Origin: Bacillus sp. CH140a_4T
GTDB taxonomy: Bacteria; Bacillota; Bacilli; Bacillales; Bacillaceae_G
Length of the DNA: 64,000 bases
Direction: 5' to 3'
Assembly (NCBI RefSeq): GCF_008923725.1
Contig: NZ_WBPF01000006.1
Span: forward strand, 1-64,000
The notes beneath the pieces are model-generated. The model did no database searches and had not been told where the DNA came from. It saw only the letters and a list, made by a program, of their open reading frames with translations. Position numbers and translations under genes: made by a program. Shown piece after piece: positions 16,243 through 25,545 of the stretch; positions within the stretch are counted from its first letter, which is position 1, and the number at the start of each line of letters is the position of its first letter.

Positions 16243-17084
16243 TATAATCCCCTCCCAGTAACTTCAATAAAGATATCGCCTAGCGTTGGTTCGTGTGAAT
16301 GAATCGATAGTAATTCGCCTTTTTTCATCCATTCTGAAATACGTTTTGCACCTAATTCGTCTTTTTGTACGATTTCTTTTTGCTTATCTTTTAATACGAC
16401 TTGTATTTGATCTTTCGCGTATTGTAGGCGAAGGTTTTCTGGTGTATCAAGCGCTACAATTTCTCCGCCACATAGAAAGGCGATGCGGTTACAAAGCGTT
16501 TCTGCTTCGTCCATGTTGTGCGTCGTTAAGAAAATCGTCGTTCCTTCTTTATTTAAGTCTGTTAAGATTTTATGAATGTTTTGTACGTTTACTGGATCGA
16601 GTGCAGATGTTGGTTCGTCTAAGAAGAGGATATCTGGTTTATGAAGAATTGCTCTTGCTAGTGTGACGCGCTGCTTCATTCCTTTTGATAGTTTCTTTAC
16701 TGGTGTCTTTTTATCATCTAATAGATTCACTTGCGCTAGTACTTCATCGATTCTTTCTTTTTTACAACCGTATAAGTCACAAAATAATAGCAAGTTATCG
16801 TAAATGCTAAGTCTCTCATATAAACCGCTATTGTCTGTTAAAATACCAATTCGTTTGTAATCGATGCTGCTTGGTCCTGTAATATCTCTGCCTAGTACCC
16901 TCACTGTTCCAACACTATGAAGTAATTGAGAAGTTAAAATCTTTACTGTTGTCGTTTTCCCAGATCCACTCGGTCCAAGGAATCCAAAAATTTCTCCTTG
17001 CTTCACTTCAATATTTACATTTCGAAGTGCCGTTTTTTCGTTAAAACTTTTCATTACATCTTTCATTTCAATTGCTAATGTCAT
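16242..17084 (-). CDS. ABC transporter ATP-binding protein
   Basis: A complete 280-residue ABC ATPase: Walker A GPSGSGKTTT near residue 38, signature LSKGMKQR, Walker B ILFLDEPTSALD and switch region FLTTHNMDEAE. This domain order and the C-terminal tail GDIFIEVTGRGL are those of DrrA/NatA-type exporters. It overlaps its permease gene by TAATG. Upstream on the same strand is the LytTR-containing pseudo-ATPase gene, separated by a 181-nt gap that holds a 10-bp inverted repeat, so regulation by that protein is likely. Confidence 0.9.
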   Translation of the reverse strand: MTLAIEMKDVMKSFNEKTALRNVNIEVKQGEIFGFLGPSGSGKTTTVKILTSQLLHSVGTVRVLGRDITGPSSIDYKRIGILTDNSGLYERLSIYDNLLLFCDLYGCKKERIDEVLAQVNLLDDKKTPVKKLSKGMKQRVTLARAILHKPDILFLDEPTSALDPVNVQNIHKILTDLNKEGTTIFLTTHNMDEAETLCNRIAFLCGGEIVALDTPENLRLQYAKDQIQVVLKDKQKEIVQKDELGAKRISEWMKKGELLSIHSHEPTLGDIFIEVTGRGL

Positions 17085-17203
17085 CTCGTCATCCCCTTTG
17101 TTTTTTTCTTTTATAGATGAAAGTCGCTTTAGCGCTTTTCGTTTGTTTGTTTCGCTTTTCTTGACTCAATCATATGAAAAACAAAGAGGTTACGCAGTAA
17201 AAT

Positions 17204-17230
17204 ACCGGTAAAAGGAGTATTTTTACCGGT
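17204..17230. promoter_or_regulatory. Inverted repeat between LytTR gene and ABC operon
   Basis: ACCGGTAAAA (17204-17213) and TTTTACCGGT (17221-17230) form a perfect 10-bp dyad with a 7-nt centre. It lies 36 nt after the LytTR gene stop and 120 nt before the ABC ATPase start. It may be an operator or a weak terminator; the T-tail is poor (ATTTTACTG on the minus strand). Confidence 0.5.
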
Positions 17231-17265
17231 GAATGAATCGTATTTTGAGCTTATTGGAGCACTTT

Positions 17266-18273
17266 TTATAGCCCAATCACACCTTTTAGTTCATCCATTC
17301 GTCCTTTTGAAAGCGGAATCGAACTTTTTCTTTCGTCATCCAAAATTAAACTAAAACTATTACGCGTCCACGTAATCACTTCTCGTACTCTTTGTAAATT
17401 CACAAGGTACGAGCGATGACATCTAAAGAAACCGAATCCTGTTAATCTCGCTTCTAGTTCACTTAATGTTAATGCACATACGAAATCACCTTCGCGTACA
17501 TGAATATGTGTCACTCCGTTTTGCGTTTCAATGAAATGAATTTCCATCGGATCAAGTAAAATGATTTTATCGTTCACTTTTGCTGGAATTCTTTCAAGTT
17601 TCATTTGTGGAATCATTTGAACAACTTTTTCTCCATCAACCTCTTCCACTTCTTCTTGTTCAATTTCTATCTTCCTCACACCATCGTTATTTAAAATGTA
17701 TACATCCTCTGTTAACGACAGGGCGTCCGATAGAAAGGATGACGTAATAAAAATCGCTTTTCCTTGCTCTTTCATTTTCATAATTGATTTTCGAATAATA
17801 ATCGTGCTCTCTGTATCTACATTTTGCTCCGGCTCTTCCAAAATAACTAAGTCTGGATTATGAATCATAACACGCCCAATATGAAGGCGACGTTTCTCTG
17901 AAAATGATAGTTTTTCTATTTTAACGTTTAGCTTATCTAAGAGGCCGACATATTGCACGACTTCTTCCGTACTCATATTCGATTCATAAAGACCTATTAA
18001 GAACTTGAAGTATTCCTTCACCTTCAAACGGTCGTATGCCTCATCTTTCAAAAAACAAAAACCGATGCGAGAATAATTTTTCTTTCCAATTGCTTTTCCC
18101 TCAAATAGCACATTTCCAGTTGAAGCTTCTTGCTCACCAATAATAATACGGTGCAACACTTTAGCTGTATGGTTATTACATTGCAAAACAACACATTGTC
18201 CTTGCTCAACCTCTAGCTCAACTGCCGGTAACTGGTTCGTCTTCCCTAATTGTCTCAGCTCGAGTAACGCCAT
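17266..18273 (-). CDS. Degenerate ABC ATPase fused to LytTR DNA-binding domain
   Basis: Residues 1-215 have an ABC ATPase layout but with damaged nucleotide motifs. Walker A is replaced by CNNHTAKV, the signature reads LSFSEKRRL, and Walker B is LVILEEPEQNVD. Residues about 235-335 are a LytTR DNA-binding domain (IHFIETQNGVTHIHVREGD, FFRCHRSYLVNLQRV, IPLSKGRMDELKGVIGL). It probably cannot hydrolyse ATP well and may act as a regulator that senses transporter state. It stands just upstream of an intact ABC ATPase/permease pair on the same strand, its likely target. GGAGGAG precedes the ATG. Confidence 0.85.
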   Translation of the reverse strand: MALLELRQLGKTNQLPAVELEVEQGQCVVLQCNNHTAKVLHRIIIGEQEASTGNVLFEGKAIGKKNYSRIGFCFLKDEAYDRLKVKEYFKFLIGLYESNMSTEEVVQYVGLLDKLNVKIEKLSFSEKRRLHIGRVMIHNPDLVILEEPEQNVDTESTIIIRKSIMKMKEQGKAIFITSSFLSDALSLTEDVYILNNDGVRKIEIEQEEVEEVDGEKVVQMIPQMKLERIPAKVNDKIILLDPMEIHFIETQNGVTHIHVREGDFVCALTLSELEARLTGFGFFRCHRSYLVNLQRVREVITWTRNSFSLILDDERKSSIPLSKGRMDELKGVIGL

Positions 18274-18354
18274 TCTGTCTCCTCCAAATGTTTTTATCTT
18301 ATTATACCAAACAATTAATGGAAGATTTTGATATTTTATGAAGTATTATAAAAA

Positions 18355-18640
18355 GACGCAAGCAATGGGACGTTTTTTCCATTTTTCATGCAGCACCGCC
18401 ACAACAGATCCTTTTAACACTTTATCATGCGACATTAAGGCATTTTCTCAATCTACGGAGGAAATCCATTCGCCTCCACTTCTCGATCAGCAATCTTAAT
18501 AAACCCTTCCTAGTCAACCGTGACAATATCTCCTGTATGAAGCCATCCGTCTTTCATTGATGTCTTTCTGTACGTTCATCCTTATAATAGCTTCCAGCGA
18601 TCCACGGACCCCTTAAACAGAGTTCTATCATCGCTGAGCA
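18355..18640 (-). pseudogene. Decayed acyl-CoA ligase (AMP-binding) gene fragment
   Basis: The minus strand carries pieces of the C-terminal half of a long-chain-fatty-acid-CoA ligase, in order: ELCLRGPWIAGSYY, MKDGWLHTGDIVTVD, EGFIKIADREVEANGFP, and in a second frame LMSHDKVLKGSVVAVLHEKW. At least three in-frame stops and a frameshift break it, and both ends are missing. The DGWLHTGD motif and the VVAV...HEKW segment make the family call good. It explains the otherwise empty 470-nt gap between the LytTR gene and spoIID. Confidence 0.75.
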
Positions 18641-18701
18641 TTGACGATTTTTTTAATATATCAACGATTTAACAAGGATAACCTATCCACTAACAAAAGA
18701 A

Positions 18702-18733
18702 AAACCGTCCCAACATACCTCTTGGGACGGTTT
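18702..18733 (-). terminator. Terminator of spoIID
   Basis: AAACCGTCCCAA (18702-18713) pairs with TTGGGACGGTTT (18722-18733), 11 nt after the spoIID stop. Confidence 0.85.
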
Positions 18734-18743
18734 ATTCTGCATC

Positions 18744-19835
<1,092 letters not shown>

Positions 19836-19929
19836 TTAAGGGAACCAGCTAAAACGAAAATTTTCTAAATATTTTTACTGGTACGTGCATAAGTATAGAA
19901 TTTCTTGACTATAACAGTAATAACCCCAA

Positions 19930-19968
19930 AAAAAATAGCCCCTACGTCAAAAGACGTAAAGACTATTT
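19930..19968 (-). terminator. Terminator of murA
   Basis: AAATAG/CTATTT outer arms and a TACGTC/GACGTA inner stem lie directly after the murA stop at 19972. Confidence 0.75.
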
Positions 19969-19971
19969 CAA

Positions 19972-21276
19972 TTAAGCGTGAAGATCAGAAACTTCTTGTT
20001 CTTTCACTTCTTCTACTTTTTCGTTTACACGTTCAATAGTTGCACCTAATGCAGCTAATTTCTTATGGAAATCTACATAACCACGGTCAAGATGCTTTAA
20101 CTCAGTTACACGAGTGTAACCTTCAGATACTAAACCAGCTAAGATTAATGCAGCTGCAGCACGTAAGTCAGTTGCGCCTACTTCAGCACCTTGTAAGCTG
20201 TTTGGACCGTTCATAATAACAGAACGACCTTCGATTTTAATATCAGCATTCATACGACGGAATTCTTCAACGTGCATAAAGCGGTTTTCGAATACCGTTT
20301 CTGTAATCATACTTGTTCCATCAGCTTGTAGTAATAATGCCATCATTTGTGATTGCATGTCTGTTGGGAAACCTGGGTGAGGCATAGTTTTAATATCAAC
20401 CGCTTTTAACTTATCTGGGCCGATAACACGTACACCTTCATTTTCTTCAATAACTTTAACACCCATTTCTTCCATTTTCGCTGTAATTGAGCGTAAATGT
20501 TCAGGCACAGCATTTTCAATTAAGATGTCTCCACCAGTAATTGCCGCTGCAACCATGAATGTTCCCGCTTCAATACGGTCAGGAATAATAGAGTGGTTTC
20601 CACCATATAATTTATCAACGCCTTCGATACGAATCGTTCCAGTTCCAGCTCCGCGTACTTTTGCTCCCATCGCATTTAAGAAGTTAGCTAAGTCAACGAT
20701 TTCTGGTTCTTTCGCTGCGTTTTCAAGGATTGTTGTCCCTTTTGCTAATGTAGCTGCAGACATAATGTTTTCTGTCGCGCCCACGCTTGGGAAGTCTAAA
20801 TAAATTTTAGCTCCTTTTAGTTCTCCCTCAACGTATGCCTCAACAAAACCATTACCAACCTGTACTTTTGCTCCCATTGCTTCGAAGCCTTTTAAATGTT
20901 GGTCAATTGGACGTGAACCAATTGCACATCCACCAGGAAGTGCAATACGAGCACGACCGTTACGTGCAAGTAATGGTCCCATTACTTGAACAGATGCACG
21001 CATTTTACGTACATATTCAAATGGTGCTTCAATGTTTAGTTCTTTAGAAGCATCGATTGTTACTTGGTTATTTTCAAATACGACTTCAGCATTTAAATGA
21101 CGTAATACCTCATTAATTGTGTATACATCAGACAAAACTGGTACTTCAGATAGTACATTCTTTCCATCACTCGCTAATAGGGCTGCAGCGATTATAGGTA
21201 ATACAGCATTTTTTGCGCCCTCAACACGCACTGTGCCGTTTAACCGCTTTCCGCCACGGACGATGATCTTTTCCAA
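19972..21276 (-). CDS. murA: UDP-N-acetylglucosamine 1-carboxyvinyltransferase
   Basis: MurA catalyses the first committed step of peptidoglycan synthesis, adding enolpyruvate from PEP to UDP-GlcNAc in the cytoplasm. This 434-residue copy has the catalytic Cys in [20 protein letters not shown] and the conserved [13 protein letters not shown] near residue 22. The start is TTG 21276, behind GGAGGGG. By position next to ywmB and spoIID it corresponds to B. subtilis MurAA. A second copy lies at 62392-63681. The last 15 residues are Glu/Val-rich ([12 protein letters not shown]). Confidence 0.97.
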   Translation of the reverse strand: MEKIIVRGGKRLNGTVRVEGAKNAVLPIIAAALLASDGKNVLSEVPVLSDVYTINEVLRHLNAEVVFENNQVTIDASKELNIEAPFEYVRKMRASVQVMGPLLARNGRARIALPGGCAIGSRPIDQHLKGFEAMGAKVQVGNGFVEAYVEGELKGAKIYLDFPSVGATENIMSAATLAKGTTILENAAKEPEIVDLANFLNAMGAKVRGAGTGTIRIEGVDKLYGGNHSIIPDRIEAGTFMVAAAITGGDILIENAVPEHLRSITAKMEEMGVKVIEENEGVRVIGPDKLKAVDIKTMPHPGFPTDMQSQMMALLLQADGTSMITETVFENRFMHVEEFRRMNADIKIEGRSVIMNGPNSLQGAEVGATDLRAAAALILAGLVSEGYTRVTELKHLDRGYVDFHKKLAALGATIERVNEKVEEVKEQEVSDLHA

Positions 21277-21315
21277 ATTATTCCCCTCCGTGTCCTTTTT
21301 TCAGTATCTATTCAC

Positions 21316-22020
21316 TCAATACTCAGAAGTTATGATCGGTGTGCCAACCACAATTGTATCTTTGTTGTCTGTAGAACGTATTGCTATTTGCACATTTATT
21401 TTCTCTCTATTTGTTGAAAGAGCGTCATCCCACTTTTTATTGTATGCGGAGACTGACACAAATGCTCTTTCTTCTATCTGTTCGATTGCTCTTGCTGAAA
21501 GATCTTTCAAAACCTGATTGGTTTTATTTTGCAAAACACCTTCAATCTTATCATTCAGTACACCTTGAACACAAGTGTAAATTATAGGTTTTTCACTAAA
21601 AATTTTATTTGTTTTCTGAATGTACTTCGGGTCCCATTTCGCCCCACTTACTTCAAAAATAATGAAAGTGTTTTCTTTAGTATTTTCCTTACTCCAAGTT
21701 ACTACTACTCGTTCTTCATGAGAAGAAAATTTTTTATAGGATGTAGCTTTATATCCATCTGGAGATTGCTCTAATTCCCACTTTTGAATATTCGCCTTGT
21801 CCTTCACATCGTTTAACAACTTTTGAAACGTATGTATATTAGAAATTGTTTTTGTTTCTCGCGCTAACCATGACCACTTCTCTACTTTAGCATCATTTTT
21901 CTCTAAAGTTGCAATCATGCTCTCCATTTTCTGTTCATCGCTGATCGGTTTCATCTCTCTATATCCAACCAAAAATAAAACAACACTTATCACAACAATA
22001 AGAATGGCTTTAAGCTTCAA
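21316..22020 (-). CDS. ywmB: YwmB family protein
   Basis: This protein of about 234 residues has an N-terminal signal/anchor (AILIVVISVVLFLVGY) and a soluble extracytoplasmic domain assigned to the YwmB (DUF1779) family by sequence pattern and by position between ywzB and murA. GGAGGGG runs directly into the ATG at 22026, so initiation more likely uses the TTG at 22020, which has proper spacing. Function in B. subtilis is not established. The 39-nt gap to murA suggests cotranscription. Confidence 0.85.
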   Translation of the reverse strand: MKLKAILIVVISVVLFLVGYREMKPISDEQKMESMIATLEKNDAKVEKWSWLARETKTISNIHTFQKLLNDVKDKANIQKWELEQSPDGYKATSYKKFSSHEERVVVTWSKENTKENTFIIFEVSGAKWDPKYIQKTNKIFSEKPIIYTCVQGVLNDKIEGVLQNKTNQVLKDLSARAIEQIEERAFVSVSAYNKKWDDALSTNREKINVQIAIRSTDNKDTIVVGTPIITSEY

Positions 22021-22071
22021 TTTCATCCCCTCCTATCCCCATTGTTAACGGAGATATGAGGTTCTATACAC

Positions 22072-22308
22072 TTACTTTACTAAATACGTTAAACTCTTTG
22101 AATAGCCTAAATAATCAAGGAAAAAGTTACTTACAGATGTCCCAATTGCAATTGTAATTAGGATGAGTAACACTCGCGTCTGCATCACCTTTCCAGACTT
22201 CATTAAACGCTCAATGTGAACACCTTGTAAGGCCCACCACGTAATGGTAATAAACAATAAATGCGAAACAATGGCAATCAGTGCTTGTTGCCCTAAAAGA
22301 TGTGCCAA
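22072..22308 (-). CDS. ywzB: DUF1146 family membrane protein
   Basis: A 78-residue protein with two membrane spans (ALIAIVSHLLFITITWWAL and VLLILITIAIGTSVSNFFLDYL). The GVHIERLMKSGK loop is characteristic of the YwzB/DUF1146 family, found downstream of atp or nuo genes in bacilli. The start is TTG 22308 with AAGGGG upstream. It lies before ywmB and after the nuoN terminator. Function is unknown. Confidence 0.85.
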   Translation of the reverse strand: MAHLLGQQALIAIVSHLLFITITWWALQGVHIERLMKSGKVMQTRVLLILITIAIGTSVSNFFLDYLGYSKSLTYLVK

Positions 22309-22476
22309 AAAATCGACCCCTTTTTACCCAGCTACTACTTACGAAATACTATAAAAACGATACCATAATAAGTAGGAGCCACACTTTTTCAAATACAAAT
22401 AAGCATCTTACATTTCACATCGTAATTTGCTCTCAAAAAACATATACCTACATGCATTTTCAATTGTAATTCACAC

Positions 22477-22519
22477 AAAATAAAAAGCGCAGAGTAACAA
22501 CTCCACACCTTTTATTTTC
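22477..22519 (-). terminator. Terminator of the nuo operon
   Basis: Arms 22477-22495 and 22501-22519 pair well only on the minus strand, where the differences become G-U wobbles. They follow the nuoN stop at 22521 directly. Confidence 0.75.
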
Positions 22520-22520
22520 A

Positions 22521-24041
22521 CTATTGTACCACGTTCCCTAAGAAGAAGAAATCCTTCATTAATGGAAAATATTCATAAAAGAAATTGTATCCAATCATCG
22601 GCATAATCCCTAGTATTACAATCGAGATTGCACAAAGGCTCATAACAACCTTTATATTGAGTGGCAAACGAATTTTCTCTTCCACTTCTCCCGCCCGGAA
22701 AAACATTTGCTGTAAAATACGGAAATAATATACGAATGAGATGACTGTCGTCCCCATCATAATAGAAGCTAGTACGTAATGAGCTGGCTCTACATGCAGT
22801 GCACCTAAAAAGATGTTAATTTTCCCAATGAAACCAGCTGTTCCTGGTATCCCGGCCAACGATAAAATAAAAATCGTCATCACTATCGCTGTAAATGGCG
22901 ACCTTTTATATAATCCGGTGAAAATGGTAATGTTTTCTTTGTCGCTTTGTAAGATTAAGCCGTGGATAATTGCAAATGCTCCTATATTCATCAGCATATA
23001 TGCAAGCATGTAAAACCACATGCTATCCATCGTAAATGGTGATAATGCTACAAGGGGAACGAGTAAATACCCCGCATGTGCGATTCCCGAATAGGCAAAT
23101 AGGCGTTTTACGTTATATTGCTTTAATGCGACTACGTTTCCAATAATCATCGTAATACTCGCCAGTACAGCAATGTATATGCTCATACGTCCGTATAAAG
23201 ATTGCATGTCTCCTTGCACTGATACACTTGCAAAAACCATGAGGAATAGACGAATAATGAGTAGGAACCCTGCAATTTTAGAAATCGTCCCGAGAAAAGC
23301 AGTAACAGGCGTAGCCGCTCCCTCATACACATCTGGTGCCCACATATGAAACGGCACTGTCGCAATTTTAAACGAGAGTCCAACGAGCAATAGTAGAAAT
23401 GCGAGAGCTAACAATAACTGAATACCACCAGCAAGCTCCCCTGCGAATACTTTTTGCATATCCACGATATTGGTTGACCCTGTAATACCATACAAATAAC
23501 TCATTCCAAAGAGCGTAATTGCCGTTCCAATTCCTCCATTAATGACATATTTCATGGCTGCCTCGTTTGATGCACGGTTCTTTTTTCGTATTCCTACTAG
23601 AATATATGAAGAAAGTGAAAGCAATTCTAAACCGACGAAAAGTGTAATGAAGTCGACGCTAGAAGCCATAAACATCGCCCCAAGAAGTGCCATTAAAAAT
23701 AAGTAATAATATTCTCCCTTATCTTCAATTGGATTCTTCTTATCATCGCTCATTGCGGTGCATAAGATGAGGGCTGCTCCGCCTAATAACAACGTTTTAA
23801 ACCCTTTTGAAAACCCATCTAACACAAACGATCCGTTTAAAATATCTCCTGCCGGTTCGCCATATAGCGTGATTAACGACACGATTGCTAATATGACGGC
23901 TGCGATTGCACTAAGCGCTACATATCTATGGTTCAGCTTAAAAAACAAATCACATATGGAAAGAAGGATGGCAGCTCCGAGAATAATGAATTCTGGCACC
24001 ATAAGATGCCATGATAAGCTAAGTAACGTATTCATATCCAT
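22521..24041 (-). CDS. nuoN: NADH-quinone oxidoreductase subunit N
   Basis: NuoN is one of three antiporter-like proton-pumping subunits of complex I. This 506-residue protein has about 14 spans. It carries VGLELLSLSSYILVGI with the conserved Glu, the PFHMWAPDVYEGAATPVTAF segment and KRLFAYSGIAHAGYLL, all typical of the family. It is the last gene of the operon and begins 1 nt after the nuoM stop. Confidence 0.96.
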   Translation of the reverse strand: MDMNTLLSLSWHLMVPEFIILGAAILLSICDLFFKLNHRYVALSAIAAVILAIVSLITLYGEPAGDILNGSFVLDGFSKGFKTLLLGGAALILCTAMSDDKKNPIEDKGEYYYLFLMALLGAMFMASSVDFITLFVGLELLSLSSYILVGIRKKNRASNEAAMKYVINGGIGTAITLFGMSYLYGITGSTNIVDMQKVFAGELAGGIQLLLALAFLLLLVGLSFKIATVPFHMWAPDVYEGAATPVTAFLGTISKIAGFLLIIRLFLMVFASVSVQGDMQSLYGRMSIYIAVLASITMIIGNVVALKQYNVKRLFAYSGIAHAGYLLVPLVALSPFTMDSMWFYMLAYMLMNIGAFAIIHGLILQSDKENITIFTGLYKRSPFTAIVMTIFILSLAGIPGTAGFIGKINIFLGALHVEPAHYVLASIMMGTTVISFVYYFRILQQMFFRAGEVEEKIRLPLNIKVVMSLCAISIVILGIMPMIGYNFFYEYFPLMKDFFFLGNVVQ

Positions 24042-24042
24042 C

Positions 24043-25545
24043 CTACTTCACCCCCAATGTTTTCAATGTATTTTGAAGCGGATCCCCTAGTATTTCTGGC
24101 ATTACTCCAATTGCAATAATGCAGAAGATAAGTAGCAATATAGGGACATACTCCCATCCGTGTATATCAGCTTTCGCTTCCCACTCTTTCTTGCCAAATG
24201 TTACTTGAAGCGTTGCTCTTAATACGTATACAGCGGTTAAAATGATGCCGAGCACACCGACTGCAGCAATGATTGGCTCCCCTTGGAATAAACCGAGAAA
24301 GGCAAGAAACTCGCTAACAAATCCAGACATTCCTGGCAATCCAAGCGATGCCATTCCTCCTGCTAAGAAAAATCCGCTAAGTACCGGGACACTTTTTGCG
24401 AGTCCGCCAAGCGCTGTAATATCCGACGTTCCAAAGCGCTGTTCTATAACGCCAAGTAAGAAGAAGAGTAAAGCTGCAATTAAACCGTGAGAGACAACTT
24501 GGAATAGTGCCCCTTGTGTACCTGGTGCATTTAACGCCGCAAGGCCCATTAATACAATGCCCATATGCGAAATACTAGAGTAAGCAAGCACCTTCCGAAA
24601 GTCCGTTTGGATGAGCGCTAAGAAGGCACCGTACAATAAATTGATGACTCCTAAAATCGCAATGAGCGTTGCAAACTCGCGAAAGTGTTCCGGGAATAGC
24701 CCCTTTCCGAAACGAATCATACCGTATGCCCCAATCTTCAGTAAAACGCCCGCATGAAGCATAACTACAGCCGGATGCGCTTCAACATGCACATTGACCA
24801 TCCAGCGATGTAACGGGAAAACGGGTAGTTTAATCGCAAAGGCAATCATTATGCTAAGAAACAAACCGAACTGTAAGCTACTTGAGACAGCCATTCCTCC
24901 CCCAGCACCTATACTCGTTAATATTTCTTTAAGCTCTGTAATATTCGTTGTACCTGTTTTCGCAAATAAAACCGAGAAAACGATGAGCAAAATAGCGGAG
25001 CCAATACCGTTATATATTAAATAGCTATAAGCAGCCTTTTCACTCGACAATTTCCCCCACTTCCCAATTAATAAAAACATTGGCGGCAATGTAATTTCAA
25101 AGAAGATAAAGAACAACATTAAATTTTGAGCAGCGAAGACGCCAAGCATCCCTATTTCTAACATGAGTAACAGCATATAAAAGGCTTTCAAGTTTCTTTT
25201 AATAGTAAATGCCGCAATTGCTGCAAGCATCGCTAGAAGGGCCGTCAGCACCATCATAACGAGCGATAAACCATCAATGCCAAGCTCGTAATAAATGGAA
25301 AACCATCTTTTATCTACCGCTGCAAAATCCCCAAATTTAATCCATTTCACTTTTTCATCAAATAGCGACAAACTCTTTCCAGAAGCATATGTACAAGCGA
25401 GGACGATAGCGATTCCAAATGGAAGCGCCGTCCCAAATAAACCAAGCGCTCGCACTGTACGCGATTCTTTTCTCGGTGTTAATGCAAGTAAGAGAATTCC
25501 TAAAAGCGGGGAAAAAATGAAGAACGTTAATAACAAATCATTCAT
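24043..25545 (-). CDS. nuoM: NADH-quinone oxidoreductase subunit M
   Basis: This antiporter-like complex I subunit has 500 residues and about 14 spans. Conserved FFIFFEITLPPMFLLIGKWG contains the pumping Glu, PLHRWMVNVHVEAHPAVVML the half-channel Lys/His region, and FRKVLAYSSISHMGIVLMG the second key helix. It overlaps nuoL by four nucleotides (ATGA), so translation is coupled. Nothing looks broken. Confidence 0.96.
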   Translation of the reverse strand: MNDLLLTFFIFSPLLGILLLALTPRKESRTVRALGLFGTALPFGIAIVLACTYASGKSLSLFDEKVKWIKFGDFAAVDKRWFSIYYELGIDGLSLVMMVLTALLAMLAAIAAFTIKRNLKAFYMLLLMLEIGMLGVFAAQNLMLFFIFFEITLPPMFLLIGKWGKLSSEKAAYSYLIYNGIGSAILLIVFSVLFAKTGTTNITELKEILTSIGAGGGMAVSSSLQFGLFLSIMIAFAIKLPVFPLHRWMVNVHVEAHPAVVMLHAGVLLKIGAYGMIRFGKGLFPEHFREFATLIAILGVINLLYGAFLALIQTDFRKVLAYSSISHMGIVLMGLAALNAPGTQGALFQVVSHGLIAALLFFLLGVIEQRFGTSDITALGGLAKSVPVLSGFFLAGGMASLGLPGMSGFVSEFLAFLGLFQGEPIIAAVGVLGIILTAVYVLRATLQVTFGKKEWEAKADIHGWEYVPILLLIFCIIAIGVMPEILGDPLQNTLKTLGVK

